NCBI RefSeq assembly: GCF_024054555.1
Contig: NZ_JAMXLY010000008.1
Span: 1 to 64,000, forward strand
DNA: 64,000 bases
Direction: 5' to 3'
From: Segatella cerevisiae
GTDB taxonomy: Bacteria > Bacteroidota > Bacteroidia > Bacteroidales > Bacteroidaceae
The notes beneath the pieces are model-generated. The model was not told the DNA's origin. It saw nothing but the letters and a program-made list of their open reading frames with translations, and did not search any database. This document shows, one piece after another, positions 1 through 8,593 of the stretch (within the stretch, counting starts at the first letter, position 1; each line of letters opens with the position of its first letter). Both the position numbers and the translations under genes were made by a program.

Positions 1-65
1 TCTGAAAAGGAGACTTCTTGCTTCTGATTCGACATATCTAAAGGATTAAAGGGTTTATACTGTGG

Positions 66-73
66 CAAAGATA
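66..73 (-). promoter_or_regulatory. Promoter -7 element for a gene to the left of the window
   Basis: On the minus strand this reads TATCTTTG, a match to the Bacteroidota sigma-factor -7 consensus TAnnTTTG. It lies just past the stop of the truncated TIR gene and points out of the window, so a minus-strand gene probably starts before base 1. Confidence 0.5.
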
Positions 74-87
74 CAAAAAATCCCTTT

Positions 88-315
88 TCATTCCCTTTGG
101 CGAAAGACGATCATGTACGTTTCATATTCTTTTCTTATACATTGAAATATATCCTGACCCGCTGTTACACCATATCCCGATACGGAACTGCAAAAAATAT
201 CTTTGATGCCAAGAAATTCAAGAATATCAATAAGGCTTGAAGCAATGCTTTCATCTTTACTAGAATGACTAATAAAAATTTTCGGTGATTTTGAATATAT
301 ATCCTTAGTGTCCAT
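88..315 (-). pseudogene. Truncated TIR-domain protein (N-terminal half only)
   Basis: The 75-residue product begins with a short leader and then the TIR signature: KIFISHSSKDE at about residues 12-22, then an aliphatic helix and a GYGVTAGQDIFQCIR stretch. TIR domains are usually about 130 residues. This one stops after MIVF, where the third strand and the usual LS-NYY motif should follow. TIR domains in bacteria are mostly NAD-consuming or signalling modules of immune systems. The missing half, with no continuation in the other frames and a new promoter immediately after the stop, suggests a decayed defence gene rather than a working small protein. It lies near a BREX island, which fits a defence hotspot. 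Confidence 0.6.
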
Positions 316-428
316 ACTGAATAATCTAAAATCAATTTATTAATATTTGTACTTATATGTTATTGCAAAAATAGCAAATTTATTTTATAAATCAACACCA
401 TTCGTATTTATAATCGTTAGGTTCATTT

Positions 429-701
429 TCATGAGAATGTTTTCTTTTCAAACCTTGAAATTTCTTGTTTGTTAATTCTCCTCACAAAGGAAAAGACTAT
501 TTCTATGGGAAGGCTATCCAAAATGGCATAGTTGATTACTGAAAGTTGCTTATCTATAAACGAATCTTCAAGCCCATCACCGCTAAACATGAATCTAAGT
601 TTGAAATTCTTCGGTATAATATCGAGATATTGGAAGTAACGGTGTTTTTCAAAGGGGTTATAGAGAAAGGAATCTTCTGACAGTACATTTCGAAGGATCA
701 T
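429..701 (-). CDS. Hypothetical protein, 90 aa
   Basis: An ATG-started reading frame of 90 residues, rich in Phe, Ile and charged residues, with no signal peptide, membrane segment or motif I recognise. It sits between the truncated TIR gene and doxX on the same strand. It could be a real small gene or the fragment of a larger decayed one. The low GC content of the 300-800 region, compared with the core genes, fits horizontally acquired or decaying DNA. Confidence 0.3.
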   Translation of the reverse strand: MILRNVLSEDSFLYNPFEKHRYFQYLDIIPKNFKLRFMFSGDGLEDSFIDKQLSVINYAILDSLPIEIVFSFVRRINKQEISRFEKKTFS

Positions 702-836
702 CCTTGATAGTTTTACTTGTAATAAAGAATCGAGTCTATTTAATTTACATTTTGTGAATGTTTCCCATGTTGATTACCGAAGGCAATTACTAAAAATAGC
801 GCATAGAGTAATGTCTACACGCTATGTTCTTATTAT

Positions 837-866
837 GTATCCTAACCGTATTATCGGTCAGGATAC
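837..866 (-). terminator. Hairpin terminator after doxX
   Basis: Twelve-base arms (GTATCCTAACCG and CGGTCAGGATAC, one G-U pair) around a short loop lie 15 bases past the doxX stop codon on the minus strand. Confidence 0.55.
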
Positions 867-880
867 GAACCTGTCATATA

Positions 881-1300
881 TCATGAACAAATATTGTTGT
901 GGGTCAATGCATAGCGACCACCACCGGTGAATACCAATGCTAATGCCGGCAACAGATAGAGCATAGGCAATTCTAGTGCCCAACCGCCTTCTGGTGTCAG
1001 AGAGAAAAAAACTGGCAAGTGTGCCATTAAGATGGCCACAATCATATTAAACACGATTGCTGCTGCTGCCACACGTGTCCACGCACCTAGTATCAAAATC
1101 AATGCGGCTACAAACTCGATAAGGAGTGTTCCGTATGCTATGAATGAAGGTAATCCCATAGCAGCAAGCATCTGACCGATAGGTCCTACTCCATGTATTA
1201 ACTTGGAGACTCCATGAAAAAGGAGCAATCCCCCGGTTGACAAACGCAGGACTAAAAGCCCCAGATCATTGTTTCTCAAAAAATCTTTTCTCAATTGCAT
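881..1300 (-). CDS. DoxX family membrane protein
   Basis: A 139-residue protein with four predicted membrane helices. The DoxX-family features are an N-terminal R-LS-GGLLLFHGVSKL segment (about residues 19-34), a GLPSFIAYGTLLIEFVAALILILG helix pair, and a C-terminal PALALVFTGGGRYAL segment. The length is normal for the family. DoxX-like proteins are small inner membrane proteins linked in some bacteria to thiol or oxidative stress, but the reaction is not established for this branch. The ATG at 1300 is the only suitable start. A probable promoter (TATATTTG at 1573-1580, minus strand) lies upstream, with one very small ORF in between. Confidence 0.85.
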   Translation of the reverse strand: MQLRKDFLRNNDLGLLVLRLSTGGLLLFHGVSKLIHGVGPIGQMLAAMGLPSFIAYGTLLIEFVAALILILGAWTRVAAAAIVFNMIVAILMAHLPVFFSLTPEGGWALELPMLYLLPALALVFTGGGRYALTHNNICS

Positions 1301-1337
1301 AATTATTGTTCTGTTTAATTTATTAAATTAGCCTCTT

Positions 1338-1493
1338 CTATATTTTCTTTACAACTGATAAGTTGATTTGTCCTCTCAATATCTTGCTGAAGGACTCTCC
1401 TTCCTGAATGCTTGTCTTTGATAAGACATGTTTTGCCTTCAGCGCAGGACGCTGATTAACAATATCTTCCAGTTGTAATTTTAAAATATCCAT
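1338..1493 (-). CDS. Possible small protein upstream of doxX, 51 aa
   Basis: A frame of 51 codons running from ATG at 1493 to TAG at 1338. The product begins MDILKLQLEDIVNQRP and is rich in Lys, Ser and Ile, without a recognisable domain. It lies between a good TAnnTTTG promoter element (1573-1580) and doxX, with 37 bases separating its stop from the doxX start, so it could be the first gene of a small operon or just a translated leader. Support is limited to position and codon integrity. Confidence 0.3.
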   Translation of the reverse strand: MDILKLQLEDIVNQRPALKAKHVLSKTSIQEGESFSKILRGQINLSVVKKI

Positions 1494-1572
1494 GTTACCA
1501 TAAGGACGAAAACAATCTCATACGAAGTTACCTTCTATTTGTTATAGGGTTATGATCTTCATATTTCGACTA

Positions 1573-1580
1573 CAAATATA
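1573..1580 (-). promoter_or_regulatory. Promoter -7 element for the small ORF and doxX
   Basis: The minus strand reads TATATTTG, matching TAnnTTTG, with a TTGG about 20 bases upstream as a possible -33 element. Confidence 0.5.
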
Positions 1581-1832
1581 CATATTATTCTTTGTAACTT
1601 CCAAGTCTTTTTGATAGTTTTTTGTCAAAAATATATCTTGAAGAAACCAATGTGCCTGCAACTTTTCGCATTTCAGTAGCACTTACGGATTTGTCCGGTT
1701 TCCTGAATACATGGCGCGTCTCTTTCCTGTTTTGAAATGTTTTCCTTTAACAAGCGACATTAAATATCAGAAATACGATCTTTTATATGTTTCCGCTTTC
1801 AGAGTTTTATCTTTTGAGAAAGTAAGGGTCGT

Positions 1833-1868
1833 AGTTTCGAGAAACAGAGCGCGCTGTTTCTCGAAACT
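1833..1868. repeat. Perfect inverted repeat, 15-bp arms
   Basis: The arms are AGTTTCGAGAAACAG and CTGTTTCTCGAAACT with a 6-base AGCGCG loop. Degenerate copies of the arm lie at about 1874-1890 (CTGTTTTTCGAGAG) and 1903-1918 (TTTCGTCGAGACAGAG), so the element belongs to a local repeat family. It lacks a T-run, so it is not a standard terminator. Confidence 0.7.
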
Positions 1869-1968
1869 TGACGTCCTGTTTTTCGAGAGCAAGTTTTGTG
1901 TTTTTTCGTCGAGACAGAGGAGTTCACGCTTACTGATGTTAAAGTATTTTTTTATCAGAAATTTTGGA

Positions 1969-2007
1969 ATTTCAAATTGGAAGTCACAGTGATTTCCAAT
2001 TTGAAAT
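1969..2007. repeat. 39-bp near-perfect palindrome
   Basis: The arms ATTTCAAATTGGAA and TTCCAATTTGAAAT flank an inner TCAC-A-GTGA palindrome. The whole is symmetric about base 1988 with one mismatched pair. A related shorter palindrome containing GGAAGTACAGTACTCC lies at about 2066-2082. Confidence 0.7.
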
Positions 2008-2213
2008 GGTGTGTTGCATATCGCGATTTTCGTGATTCAAACTTGAGCCACTGCATTTCCGAAATTGGAAGTACAGTACTCCTCAATCCGATGTATGTAC
2101 TTTTCTTGTTTGGAACTGTACTCTCCCGCTCTTGATCCTCCTGGAAACTCTGACACTTGTTTTGTTTCTCGTCAACTCGCAGGCTCTGCTGTCATCTAAT
2201 CTCTGTTCAGAAA

Positions 2214-4766
2214 TTATACAATACCGTTTTGACCATCATCCGTTTCAGCTTCTGAAGCACAGTGTCTGTCGTTCTCGGTTTTTCGATACAAGTTCACGAT
2301 CTTTCCCAAATGAAATTCCTCCACCCAGATACAGAAGTTATTGTCTTTTACCATTTCAGGAGAAAAGGTGATATCCGTTACTTCCACAACAGCGGAGTCT
2401 CTTTCCTTGTGATACCCTACTGCCAAATCCAGATATTTGAAACGTTTGGGCAAGAACGGGAAATGCCCGTTGTTATAATCATCCAAATAATAGATTTTAC
2501 CCGGCTCTGTCACTGCAGAATCCATCGCAGGTGTTTTGTCGGCATTACGCTCCAGAAACCTTCCTGCCGTAGTGTCTTTGATCTCCCTGTATTCCACCTT
2601 TTTTGTTCCCGCTATGATTTGGTCAAAATATTTCTGCGAGATAGTCAGGTAGAGACAGTCCTCTTTTTTCGGCGACAGAGACAATGTGCTGTCCCTATCG
2701 CCGGACTTAAAATTTACGGATTCGTCTTTAACGAAACTGATGGTGAATGCCCTGCATCTGCGCTCTGCCTGCCTGATGGCTGCAAGAGAATAGCGGTCAG
2801 GTTTCTCGAACACGTCCAACCCTCGTGAGAGTTGTATCTTCCAACCATTGTCGAGGATAATCCACCGGTCATGGTCCGCCTTGAAGTCGAATGTAAACTC
2901 GATACCCAGAGGTTGAAGATCATTGGCGATACTGGTAAAGGCTTCTTCAGACTCAGGGATTTTGTCTTCCTCATTTGCCGTGCTCAGGTGGATGGAGAGT
3001 TCTTCGGGCGTATCACTGACTTCCCGAACAGTCTGAATAAGTTCCAGCAGGTTGTCGATTTGGAAGGGAGCCCGCACATAGGGGTCCACGATCTTGATCT
3101 TATGTGCCGTGCACAGGTAGTCACCTAAGAGAGATTTGTACGTGATGCCTTTCTGGTTCATTCTGATGGCGCGCATCCCCTCCCTTAAAATGGGTATTCT
3201 GGGACGAGGTGCTTTCCTGACATCCTCCGGTGCACTTGACTCCGGAGCTTCTGCAGATTGTCCTTCGGTCACAGGTTTTACAGTCTGTCCCGACAACGTC
3301 GGGTTCTCTACCTCCTCGAGAGTTTTGACCGATACCGTCTCTCCGCTTTTCAGATTGACATATTTGAAGATTGCCGGTTCAGCTAGGAATGTCTCGTCTA
3401 TCTTATACAACTGATCCTTCACTCTTTTGCGTCCTTCTGCAGCGAAGTCGACCAGTTCGTAGGCCTCTTCGTCAGTCATGTTTCCGTCTGGGTACAAGAG
3501 TTTCATCATACCCGAGAAGGTCTTTCTGATGGCCAGGTGGTCACGCTCAGAGAGGGATCCGTCAAACTTGGCATAGTCATCCATGATGTTGGAACAGTCG
3601 GTGTTGCGCAAGGCATGAAGCACAGCGGCAATATAGTCTGTTATCAGACCATAGCCTTTTGAAAAACTTGCTTTCTTGAGCATCTTCACCTCCCAACCCG
3701 GGTTATAGAGATGGATACGGTCGAGGAAAGCTCCTTTGATGAAACTTGTCGGAATGCTCTCAAAGAGATGTGAATTGCGCATCATGAAAGGTACGGTGTG
3801 CTTCGTGTTGCCCACGAATACCATTGACGCACTCGCCTCATGAGTCGCCTTGCCACGATTGAAACTCTTGTTGGCAAGATAGTTCTGCATGGTATCTATC
3901 AGTACAGCGTCTACGCTGCGGCCTTTCTGTTGTTCGAACTCATCCCAAGCCACGACATCCCAGTAGCCTACGAGTCCAAGGATTTCCTTATTACCGCTCA
4001 TCTTTACGAACAGTCGTGCCGAAGTCACGTCACCTCCACTTACTAGTACGCCATAAGGCGACAGTTCCTGAAAGACATGACTCTTGCCGGTGCCTTTGGG
4101 ACCCAACTCCATGAAATTGAAATTGTTCTCCACATGAGGCAAAAGTCTGGCAAGGATGATCAGTTTCTCCCTTCTGTTCAAAATATCAGGATTCAGCCCC
4201 AAGGTATGCAGCAGAAGGTCCATCCACTCATCAGTCGTGAATTTCTTGCGCTGCTCGACATACTCGTCCTTGTCGACATGAGAGATCTGTATCGGTTTCA
4301 GGCTCTGTACCTCCCACCTCACCTTCAAATCCTCGCCGTGATTATAACCGAGAGTAACGATGCACCACACCCCATTGCCCGAGAGAAGTTTCGGGTTCTT
4401 CAGGATATATTCCGTGCCAATAGGCACCCTCGTCAGTCCTAGATTCGCAAAGGCAGCATGGTATTCGTCCTCTTTCTCGCTCAGCGTGGCAGTGACCTTG
4501 TCGATTACTCGATAGTGGCCGTTTTCCCGGATGATTCCTTTCACCCGTTCAGCATCGGCACGATGCACATAGTTGTTCTGGATGACAGTCTTCACCTTTT
4601 CCAGGCCATCCTTGATTACCTCCTCGTCATCGCTGGCGCAATACTGTCCAAGGAGGTATTCCAAAACATACGTCGGTACGGGTAGTCCTGATTTCACCTG
4701 AAAAGCCAGGTCCTTGCGTACCACCTTGCCTAAAAAGGCATCCATGATCTTTTCCTGTAATGTCAT
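2214..4766 (-). CDS. brxL: BREX system ATPase BrxL with extra C-terminal ASCH domain
   Basis: BrxL is the AAA+ Lon-like DNA-binding component of type I BREX, needed for phage restriction. The 850-residue protein has an N-terminal BrxL domain, Walker A GPKGTGKS at 222-229, Walker B VVAWDEF at 271-277 and a sensor segment MVFVGN at 315-320. A linker (about 480-525) leads to a domain at about 540-680 resembling the phospholipase-D-like MIT C-terminal domain (DPYVR at 561-565, DHDRWIILDNGW then RGLDVF at 631-653). Residues 704-830 look like an ASCH domain (LYLTISQKYFDQIIAG, KKVEYREI at 722-729). Usual BrxL proteins are about 670-700 residues, so the ASCH part is an added tail. It is the last gene of the operon, two bases after pglZ. 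Confidence 0.93.
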   Translation of the reverse strand: MTLQEKIMDAFLGKVVRKDLAFQVKSGLPVPTYVLEYLLGQYCASDDEEVIKDGLEKVKTVIQNNYVHRADAERVKGIIRENGHYRVIDKVTATLSEKEDEYHAAFANLGLTRVPIGTEYILKNPKLLSGNGVWCIVTLGYNHGEDLKVRWEVQSLKPIQISHVDKDEYVEQRKKFTTDEWMDLLLHTLGLNPDILNRREKLIILARLLPHVENNFNFMELGPKGTGKSHVFQELSPYGVLVSGGDVTSARLFVKMSGNKEILGLVGYWDVVAWDEFEQQKGRSVDAVLIDTMQNYLANKSFNRGKATHEASASMVFVGNTKHTVPFMMRNSHLFESIPTSFIKGAFLDRIHLYNPGWEVKMLKKASFSKGYGLITDYIAAVLHALRNTDCSNIMDDYAKFDGSLSERDHLAIRKTFSGMMKLLYPDGNMTDEEAYELVDFAAEGRKRVKDQLYKIDETFLAEPAIFKYVNLKSGETVSVKTLEEVENPTLSGQTVKPVTEGQSAEAPESSAPEDVRKAPRPRIPILREGMRAIRMNQKGITYKSLLGDYLCTAHKIKIVDPYVRAPFQIDNLLELIQTVREVSDTPEELSIHLSTANEEDKIPESEEAFTSIANDLQPLGIEFTFDFKADHDRWIILDNGWKIQLSRGLDVFEKPDRYSLAAIRQAERRCRAFTISFVKDESVNFKSGDRDSTLSLSPKKEDCLYLTISQKYFDQIIAGTKKVEYREIKDTTAGRFLERNADKTPAMDSAVTEPGKIYYLDDYNNGHFPFLPKRFKYLDLAVGYHKERDSAVVEVTDITFSPEMVKDNNFCIWVEEFHLGKIVNLYRKTENDRHCASEAETDDGQNGIV

Positions 4767-4768
4767 AT

Positions 4769-7327
4769 CTAAAAGTCAAAATCGTTTTCTATTAAGGTAT
4801 TGTTCGTCACGTTCTCCTTGATCAGAGGATTCATGTCATCGTTGATATCATAGACGATCAGTTGGAGCACTTTGGTCTCCACGTTCTTGTTGAGTGTCAG
4901 GTCAACCTGTATCTTCCTGTTGTCGAGGGACGGGTCACTCTTGTCGAGCGTAATGGTCTGCAGTTGCGTCACAGGCTCTTCATTGTCATATAGGGCAACA
5001 GTAACCACCCGCTCCTTCGTCTCCATTGATACCATATCCGTCTGCAGGAGTTTGAACCTGATACGTGAAGCCTGCACAGACAGGTTGCGGTCCAGAACTG
5101 TCACGCCTACAGACTGCTTGCTGTCAGTACGCTCCTGATGGCTGGCTATCACTGGGATAAGCATCTCCTGAAGGGAGGCGCCGCCGTGAGTGAACAGATA
5201 TCCCCCTGAAGGCGCAGCGAGACGGTTAGTACCCTCAGGCACTGCTACGAAGACATCGCCGACGTTGGACATCGCCGATACTTCCGACAGCGGAAACTTC
5301 ATGATCCCGGATACAGGGTTGTCTGAGTGTGTGAGGTAATAGCGTGTGCTCCGCTCCAGCGTTTTCTCCTCCACCTTATGCTTGTCTTTGTCGGCAAAGG
5401 TGATGTCATTGAACAGGAAACCGTGGTCACTCGTGACATACACCTCTGTCACATTGTAGGATGCGAGGATCTTCAGGATCATTGTCGAGAGTTCATCGAT
5501 CGCTTCCCTGCAACTCGTTGCCACCTGCCGGGCGTTGCCTTCGTGTCCTGTCTTGTCGATGATGTCATGGAAGATGTACACTAGAGGGTGCTTGAATATT
5601 TCCCTGTTCTTGTCCAGATTATATTCTGCCACAGTTTCAAAAGGCACGCAGACAGCGCCTTCCTTGTATTTTTGAAGATGTTCAGAACGCTTTTCCGTCG
5701 TGGAGAGCACATGATCGTCCACTGACATGTCCTGATGGTCTTCCTGCCCATAGAGTTTCAGTTCTTTATAAGGTAACAGTGCCGGTTTGCAGTATTTGGT
5801 CTCTGTCGGGAGCATTGCGAGTGCCGGTTTCAGAGTAGCCACATGTCGGGACTTTGCGAGTGCTCCGGTCAGTTCTTGAGCCACTTCATAGCGCAGTGCG
5901 TCGCTCACGATGACCACGACCTTTTTCTGGAGAGGCTGAATACATTTCCTATAGAAATCCTGTTGCCGCAGCAGGTGTATACCGCTCATGCCGCCTGTCT
6001 CCTTAATGCAGCGTGTCCATTCCAGATTAAGGCGATTGCAGAACTTGCTGTAATAGAGATCAAGGTTCTTTTTCGCTTCTTGCACCGTACCGAACAGTTC
6101 GCATGAAGGGTCTATATTGAAATAACATTCCTGTGCCTGTCGGTAGAGTTGGTCGATCATATAGTAATCTTCTGTGTAACGCCTGACGTATTCGTCAGGG
6201 GAATCCAGTGTCAGGGATCCTACAGCGTCAACTTTCTGATACAGATGAGCAGCGATGATGGTGAAGTTCATCACCTTTGCCGTTTCATCGTGGTCATTAT
6301 GCTTCAGGAGCAGGTCTTCCACCTTTTCAATCACCGCTCCAGGCTCCGTTTCAAGTTTCTGTTCCAGCAAGGTCTTTAATATCGGCAGACAGAGATGCCG
6401 TGGGACAAAATAGAAATTAGCATCGGTGCCGTACCAGCGTATCAGCTCGTCGTCGTGGATACTCTTTCCGAGTTTTTCGAAAAGTTGCATCAGGGCGTCA
6501 GCGCTTTTATCCGTACTGAGGGCCAATTCCAGAAGCCTGTTCATCTGTTGCAAGCCGAGACTGTCTGTGATGCGTTCCTGCTTGTAGTTGTCTGCATCTA
6601 CCGGTGCGAGATTCTGGACGATGGCATTGTATTTGAATACCTTGATGATATCTTTCACCTTTTCCTCGGTATTCTCGTCGATGCCGACGCCAAAGACGGC
6701 AGTCAATTTGTCCTGAAGTCTTTGCTTGAGGATCTTGTTACGGAGAAGTTTGTTGTAAAAGTCCAGACTTTTCTTTTCTTCTCCCGGACAACTGAGAAAG
6801 AGGATTCTGAGGATAATGCTGTCCCACTCTCTGATCTGTTGTAGACCCAGAAAATTGCAGAGGAATGCCCTCACGCCTACATCTTCAGTAAAAGAATGGT
6901 CTGAAAAATAAGGTTGCAGCAGTTTCATCATCTTTGAGGATTGCAATTGCTGGACGTTCTCCTTCACGAATTGCATCATCGTTGCCGGCAGATCATGCTG
7001 TTGCATGAAAGAGGCATAGTCCTGACTGTGGTATTCCATATTAGCTGTGAGCACATCCATCAACGGGAATTTTTCCTGCAATGAAGGATTTTCCAGCGGT
7101 GAATACTGATCGAATGCCATTATCACTTTCTTGTCTGCCCACTCATGGTCAAGGCGATATTTTGTCGTAAACCAATCACCTTTGAATTCAATGAGTTTAT
7201 AGCCTTTTGCCTCCCAATCCATCGTACGCAGTTCATCCACCAGAAAACTGTCGTGGAAGATGAACAGCACCCTCAGATCCGGGTTTTGCTCAAAGTAACC
7301 GATTATCTTATTTTGTATTTCTGTCAT
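4769..7327 (-). CDS. pglZ: BREX-1 alkaline-phosphatase-superfamily protein PglZ
   Basis: PglZ (852 residues) is an essential BREX component with an alkaline-phosphatase-like fold. The N-terminal 100 residues have the typical start (LRVLFIFHDSF, about 18-28). The phosphatase-like core shows VVIVSDALRYEV at 471-482, MLPTETKYC at 505-513, the metal-binding segment FHDIIDKTGH at 586-595 and YVTSDHGFLF at 630-639, all in family order, so the metal site looks intact. The length is normal for the type A form. It follows the displaced pglX 3' segment after a 122-base gap, and the brxL start lies directly after its TAG stop, implying co-translation with brxL. Confidence 0.95.
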   Translation of the reverse strand: MTEIQNKIIGYFEQNPDLRVLFIFHDSFLVDELRTMDWEAKGYKLIEFKGDWFTTKYRLDHEWADKKVIMAFDQYSPLENPSLQEKFPLMDVLTANMEYHSQDYASFMQQHDLPATMMQFVKENVQQLQSSKMMKLLQPYFSDHSFTEDVGVRAFLCNFLGLQQIREWDSIILRILFLSCPGEEKKSLDFYNKLLRNKILKQRLQDKLTAVFGVGIDENTEEKVKDIIKVFKYNAIVQNLAPVDADNYKQERITDSLGLQQMNRLLELALSTDKSADALMQLFEKLGKSIHDDELIRWYGTDANFYFVPRHLCLPILKTLLEQKLETEPGAVIEKVEDLLLKHNDHDETAKVMNFTIIAAHLYQKVDAVGSLTLDSPDEYVRRYTEDYYMIDQLYRQAQECYFNIDPSCELFGTVQEAKKNLDLYYSKFCNRLNLEWTRCIKETGGMSGIHLLRQQDFYRKCIQPLQKKVVVIVSDALRYEVAQELTGALAKSRHVATLKPALAMLPTETKYCKPALLPYKELKLYGQEDHQDMSVDDHVLSTTEKRSEHLQKYKEGAVCVPFETVAEYNLDKNREIFKHPLVYIFHDIIDKTGHEGNARQVATSCREAIDELSTMILKILASYNVTEVYVTSDHGFLFNDITFADKDKHKVEEKTLERSTRYYLTHSDNPVSGIMKFPLSEVSAMSNVGDVFVAVPEGTNRLAAPSGGYLFTHGGASLQEMLIPVIASHQERTDSKQSVGVTVLDRNLSVQASRIRFKLLQTDMVSMETKERVVTVALYDNEEPVTQLQTITLDKSDPSLDNRKIQVDLTLNKNVETKVLQLIVYDINDDMNPLIKENVTNNTLIENDFDF

Positions 7328-7449
7328 TTCACATCAACTCTTTTGAACCTATAGACCTTTCAGCCCTGTCACTCTATTCTGTACGCATAATCTGTCGGAA
7401 GTGTAAATGTCCCATTTCCTGCTTTTCATCCTAACAGAGACTGTTGCAA

Positions 7450-8187
7450 TCATTTTAGCTTTGCCAAAACGTCTCCGAACTTGGCATAGTTCACCAGTAC
7501 GCCGTCATCCAAATCAAAAGCGATTTGTTTGTCAGCTACTTCATGAAGACGGTCATGATACTCACGACATTCGGCAAACTGGCTCGAAATCTTGTCAAGT
7601 TTACGGCGTTCCTGTAAAGTGAATTTGTCAATATCCTTAATCATATCAAATGTTTTGTTCTTGAGCCATTCCATATAAGGCAGAAGGTATTTCGTACGGA
7701 TGCGTTCAGCCGTGTAAGCATTCATGCGGTGCATATAGGCGATGCATTGGAATGCTCCGTTCTTACTACTGAAGAGCCAGTAGATAGGACGGTTCTTATA
7801 CATCTTCTTGTGGTCTTTCCAGAAATCCTTCACGAAATAATCATCCAGAGACTTACCGAGAGCAGCCTCAATGGAATTCAGATTATCTATCAGATTCTCT
7901 TCGCCAAAGGCTGTTGCGAGCCATGTCCTAAAGCGCATTGTCGCATTGTCGCTGAACTCACTGTCAGCAGGCATCAGTGGAATAATGCCGTCATCATCCG
8001 CTTCATAGCGGGCGTTGGGCACTAACTTGTGGAATTCTTCCAATCCGTCTCCTTGATTAGCAAGGATCAGTCCCGGTCGATCAATGGAATATCTGCCCAT
8101 CATACACCCTACAGCATAACTAATGAGTTGTTTCATTATGACATCATCATGCCAAACAATATGTTGCTTATTACTTGTTATATCCAT
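7450..8187 (-). CDS. C-terminal segment of split PglX
   Basis: The product matches the last quarter of PglX methyltransferases: HIVWHDDVIMKQLISYAVG, then CMMGRYSIDRPGLIL, a YFVKDFWKDHKKMY-KNRPIYWLFSS block and a final FDLDDGVLVNYAKF. It has no methyltransferase motifs of its own. The upstream pglX gene ends exactly where this part should begin (GEISIKD then stop), and 984 plus about 245 residues gives the usual PglX length of about 1200. I chose ATG 8187; a GTG at 8211 in frame would add eight residues. Either the two halves associate after translation, or pglX is a broken gene. The intact reading frame of 245 codons favours continued expression or recent splitting. Confidence 0.85.
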   Translation of the reverse strand: MDITSNKQHIVWHDDVIMKQLISYAVGCMMGRYSIDRPGLILANQGDGLEEFHKLVPNARYEADDDGIIPLMPADSEFSDNATMRFRTWLATAFGEENLIDNLNSIEAALGKSLDDYFVKDFWKDHKKMYKNRPIYWLFSSKNGAFQCIAYMHRMNAYTAERIRTKYLLPYMEWLKNKTFDMIKDIDKFTLQERRKLDKISSQFAECREYHDRLHEVADKQIAFDLDDGVLVNYAKFGDVLAKLK

Positions 8188-8530
8188 TGTCCGTCTTATT
8201 ACTTTTTTCACTTATTGCCAAATATTGTTGAAACCTACTGTTAGGATGATCTGGGATTGTCATTTTCAATTTTCCTTCGTCAATCATAGGTGTGATATAC
8301 TTGTTTCGGAATTTTGATCGATTGCTATACCCCATATAGCTAAGAATAGCTGACAAAGAGCGAGGTGAAGTACAATAATCTAGCATTTTCTTATATTCTG
8401 TTTGACTAGGAACAAATCGAGACCTTGACTTGGTCCCACTTGACTTGGTCCCACTTGACTTGGTCCCACTTGACTTGGTCCCACTTTTTTCTATAGTGGT
8501 TTTAGCTATTACCTCAAAAACAGTAATCGT
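8171..8530 (-). pseudogene. C-terminal remnant of an AAA-4/AlbA_2-type ATP-binding protein
   Basis: The frame is open from the TAG at 8531-8533 to the stop at 8171. It encodes a Thr/Ile-rich start, four SGTKS repeats, then a winged-helix module (MLDYCTSPRSLSAILSYMGY, then RSKFRNKYITPMIDEG and LKMTIPDHPNSRFQQYLA). That GTKSGTKS linker and helix-wing module ending in TIPDxPxSxxQxY is what I know from the C-terminus of Bacteroidota AlbA_2/AAA-4 regulators and related Fic-associated proteins. The ATP-binding N-terminal 300 or more residues are missing and no start codon is evident before the first internal ATG at 8386. It overlaps the start of the pglX 3' segment by 17 to 41 bases, so it was brought in with the insertion that split pglX. 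Confidence 0.65.
8425..8484. repeat. Four perfect tandem copies of a 15-bp unit
   Basis: TTGACTTGGTCCCAC is repeated four times without change. Read on the minus strand in the frame of the AAA-4 remnant it encodes SGTKS four times. The unit is a multiple of three, so copy number changes would keep frame. Confidence 0.9.
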
Positions 8531-8593
8531 CTAAATATCCCCGTCCTATCACATGACAATATTTCTTTCATCGTGTGTCAATTTAATCGTCGT

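Larger units (their letters stand above)
1494..2213. other. 720-bp gene-poor stretch with palindromes
   Basis: No convincing gene is seen. Open frames on the plus strand (1711-1992, 1896-2135, 2132-2371) have no recognisable product and the last runs into brxL. The stretch carries the doxX promoter, two long inverted repeats and several degenerate copies of their arms, and it separates doxX from the end of the BREX island. Confidence 0.6.

Noticed and set aside
1711..2371. Plus-strand frames opposite the palindromes
   Set aside because: Low-complexity translations with no domain; the last runs into the brxL gene on the other strand.
2214..4766. BrxL as a true Lon protease
   Set aside because: I do not see a clear Ser-Lys protease dyad domain; the region after the ATPase looks MIT-C-like.
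8425..8484. Tandem repeat as a CRISPR array
   Set aside because: The 15-bp units are directly adjacent with no spacers, and they encode a repeated peptide linker.
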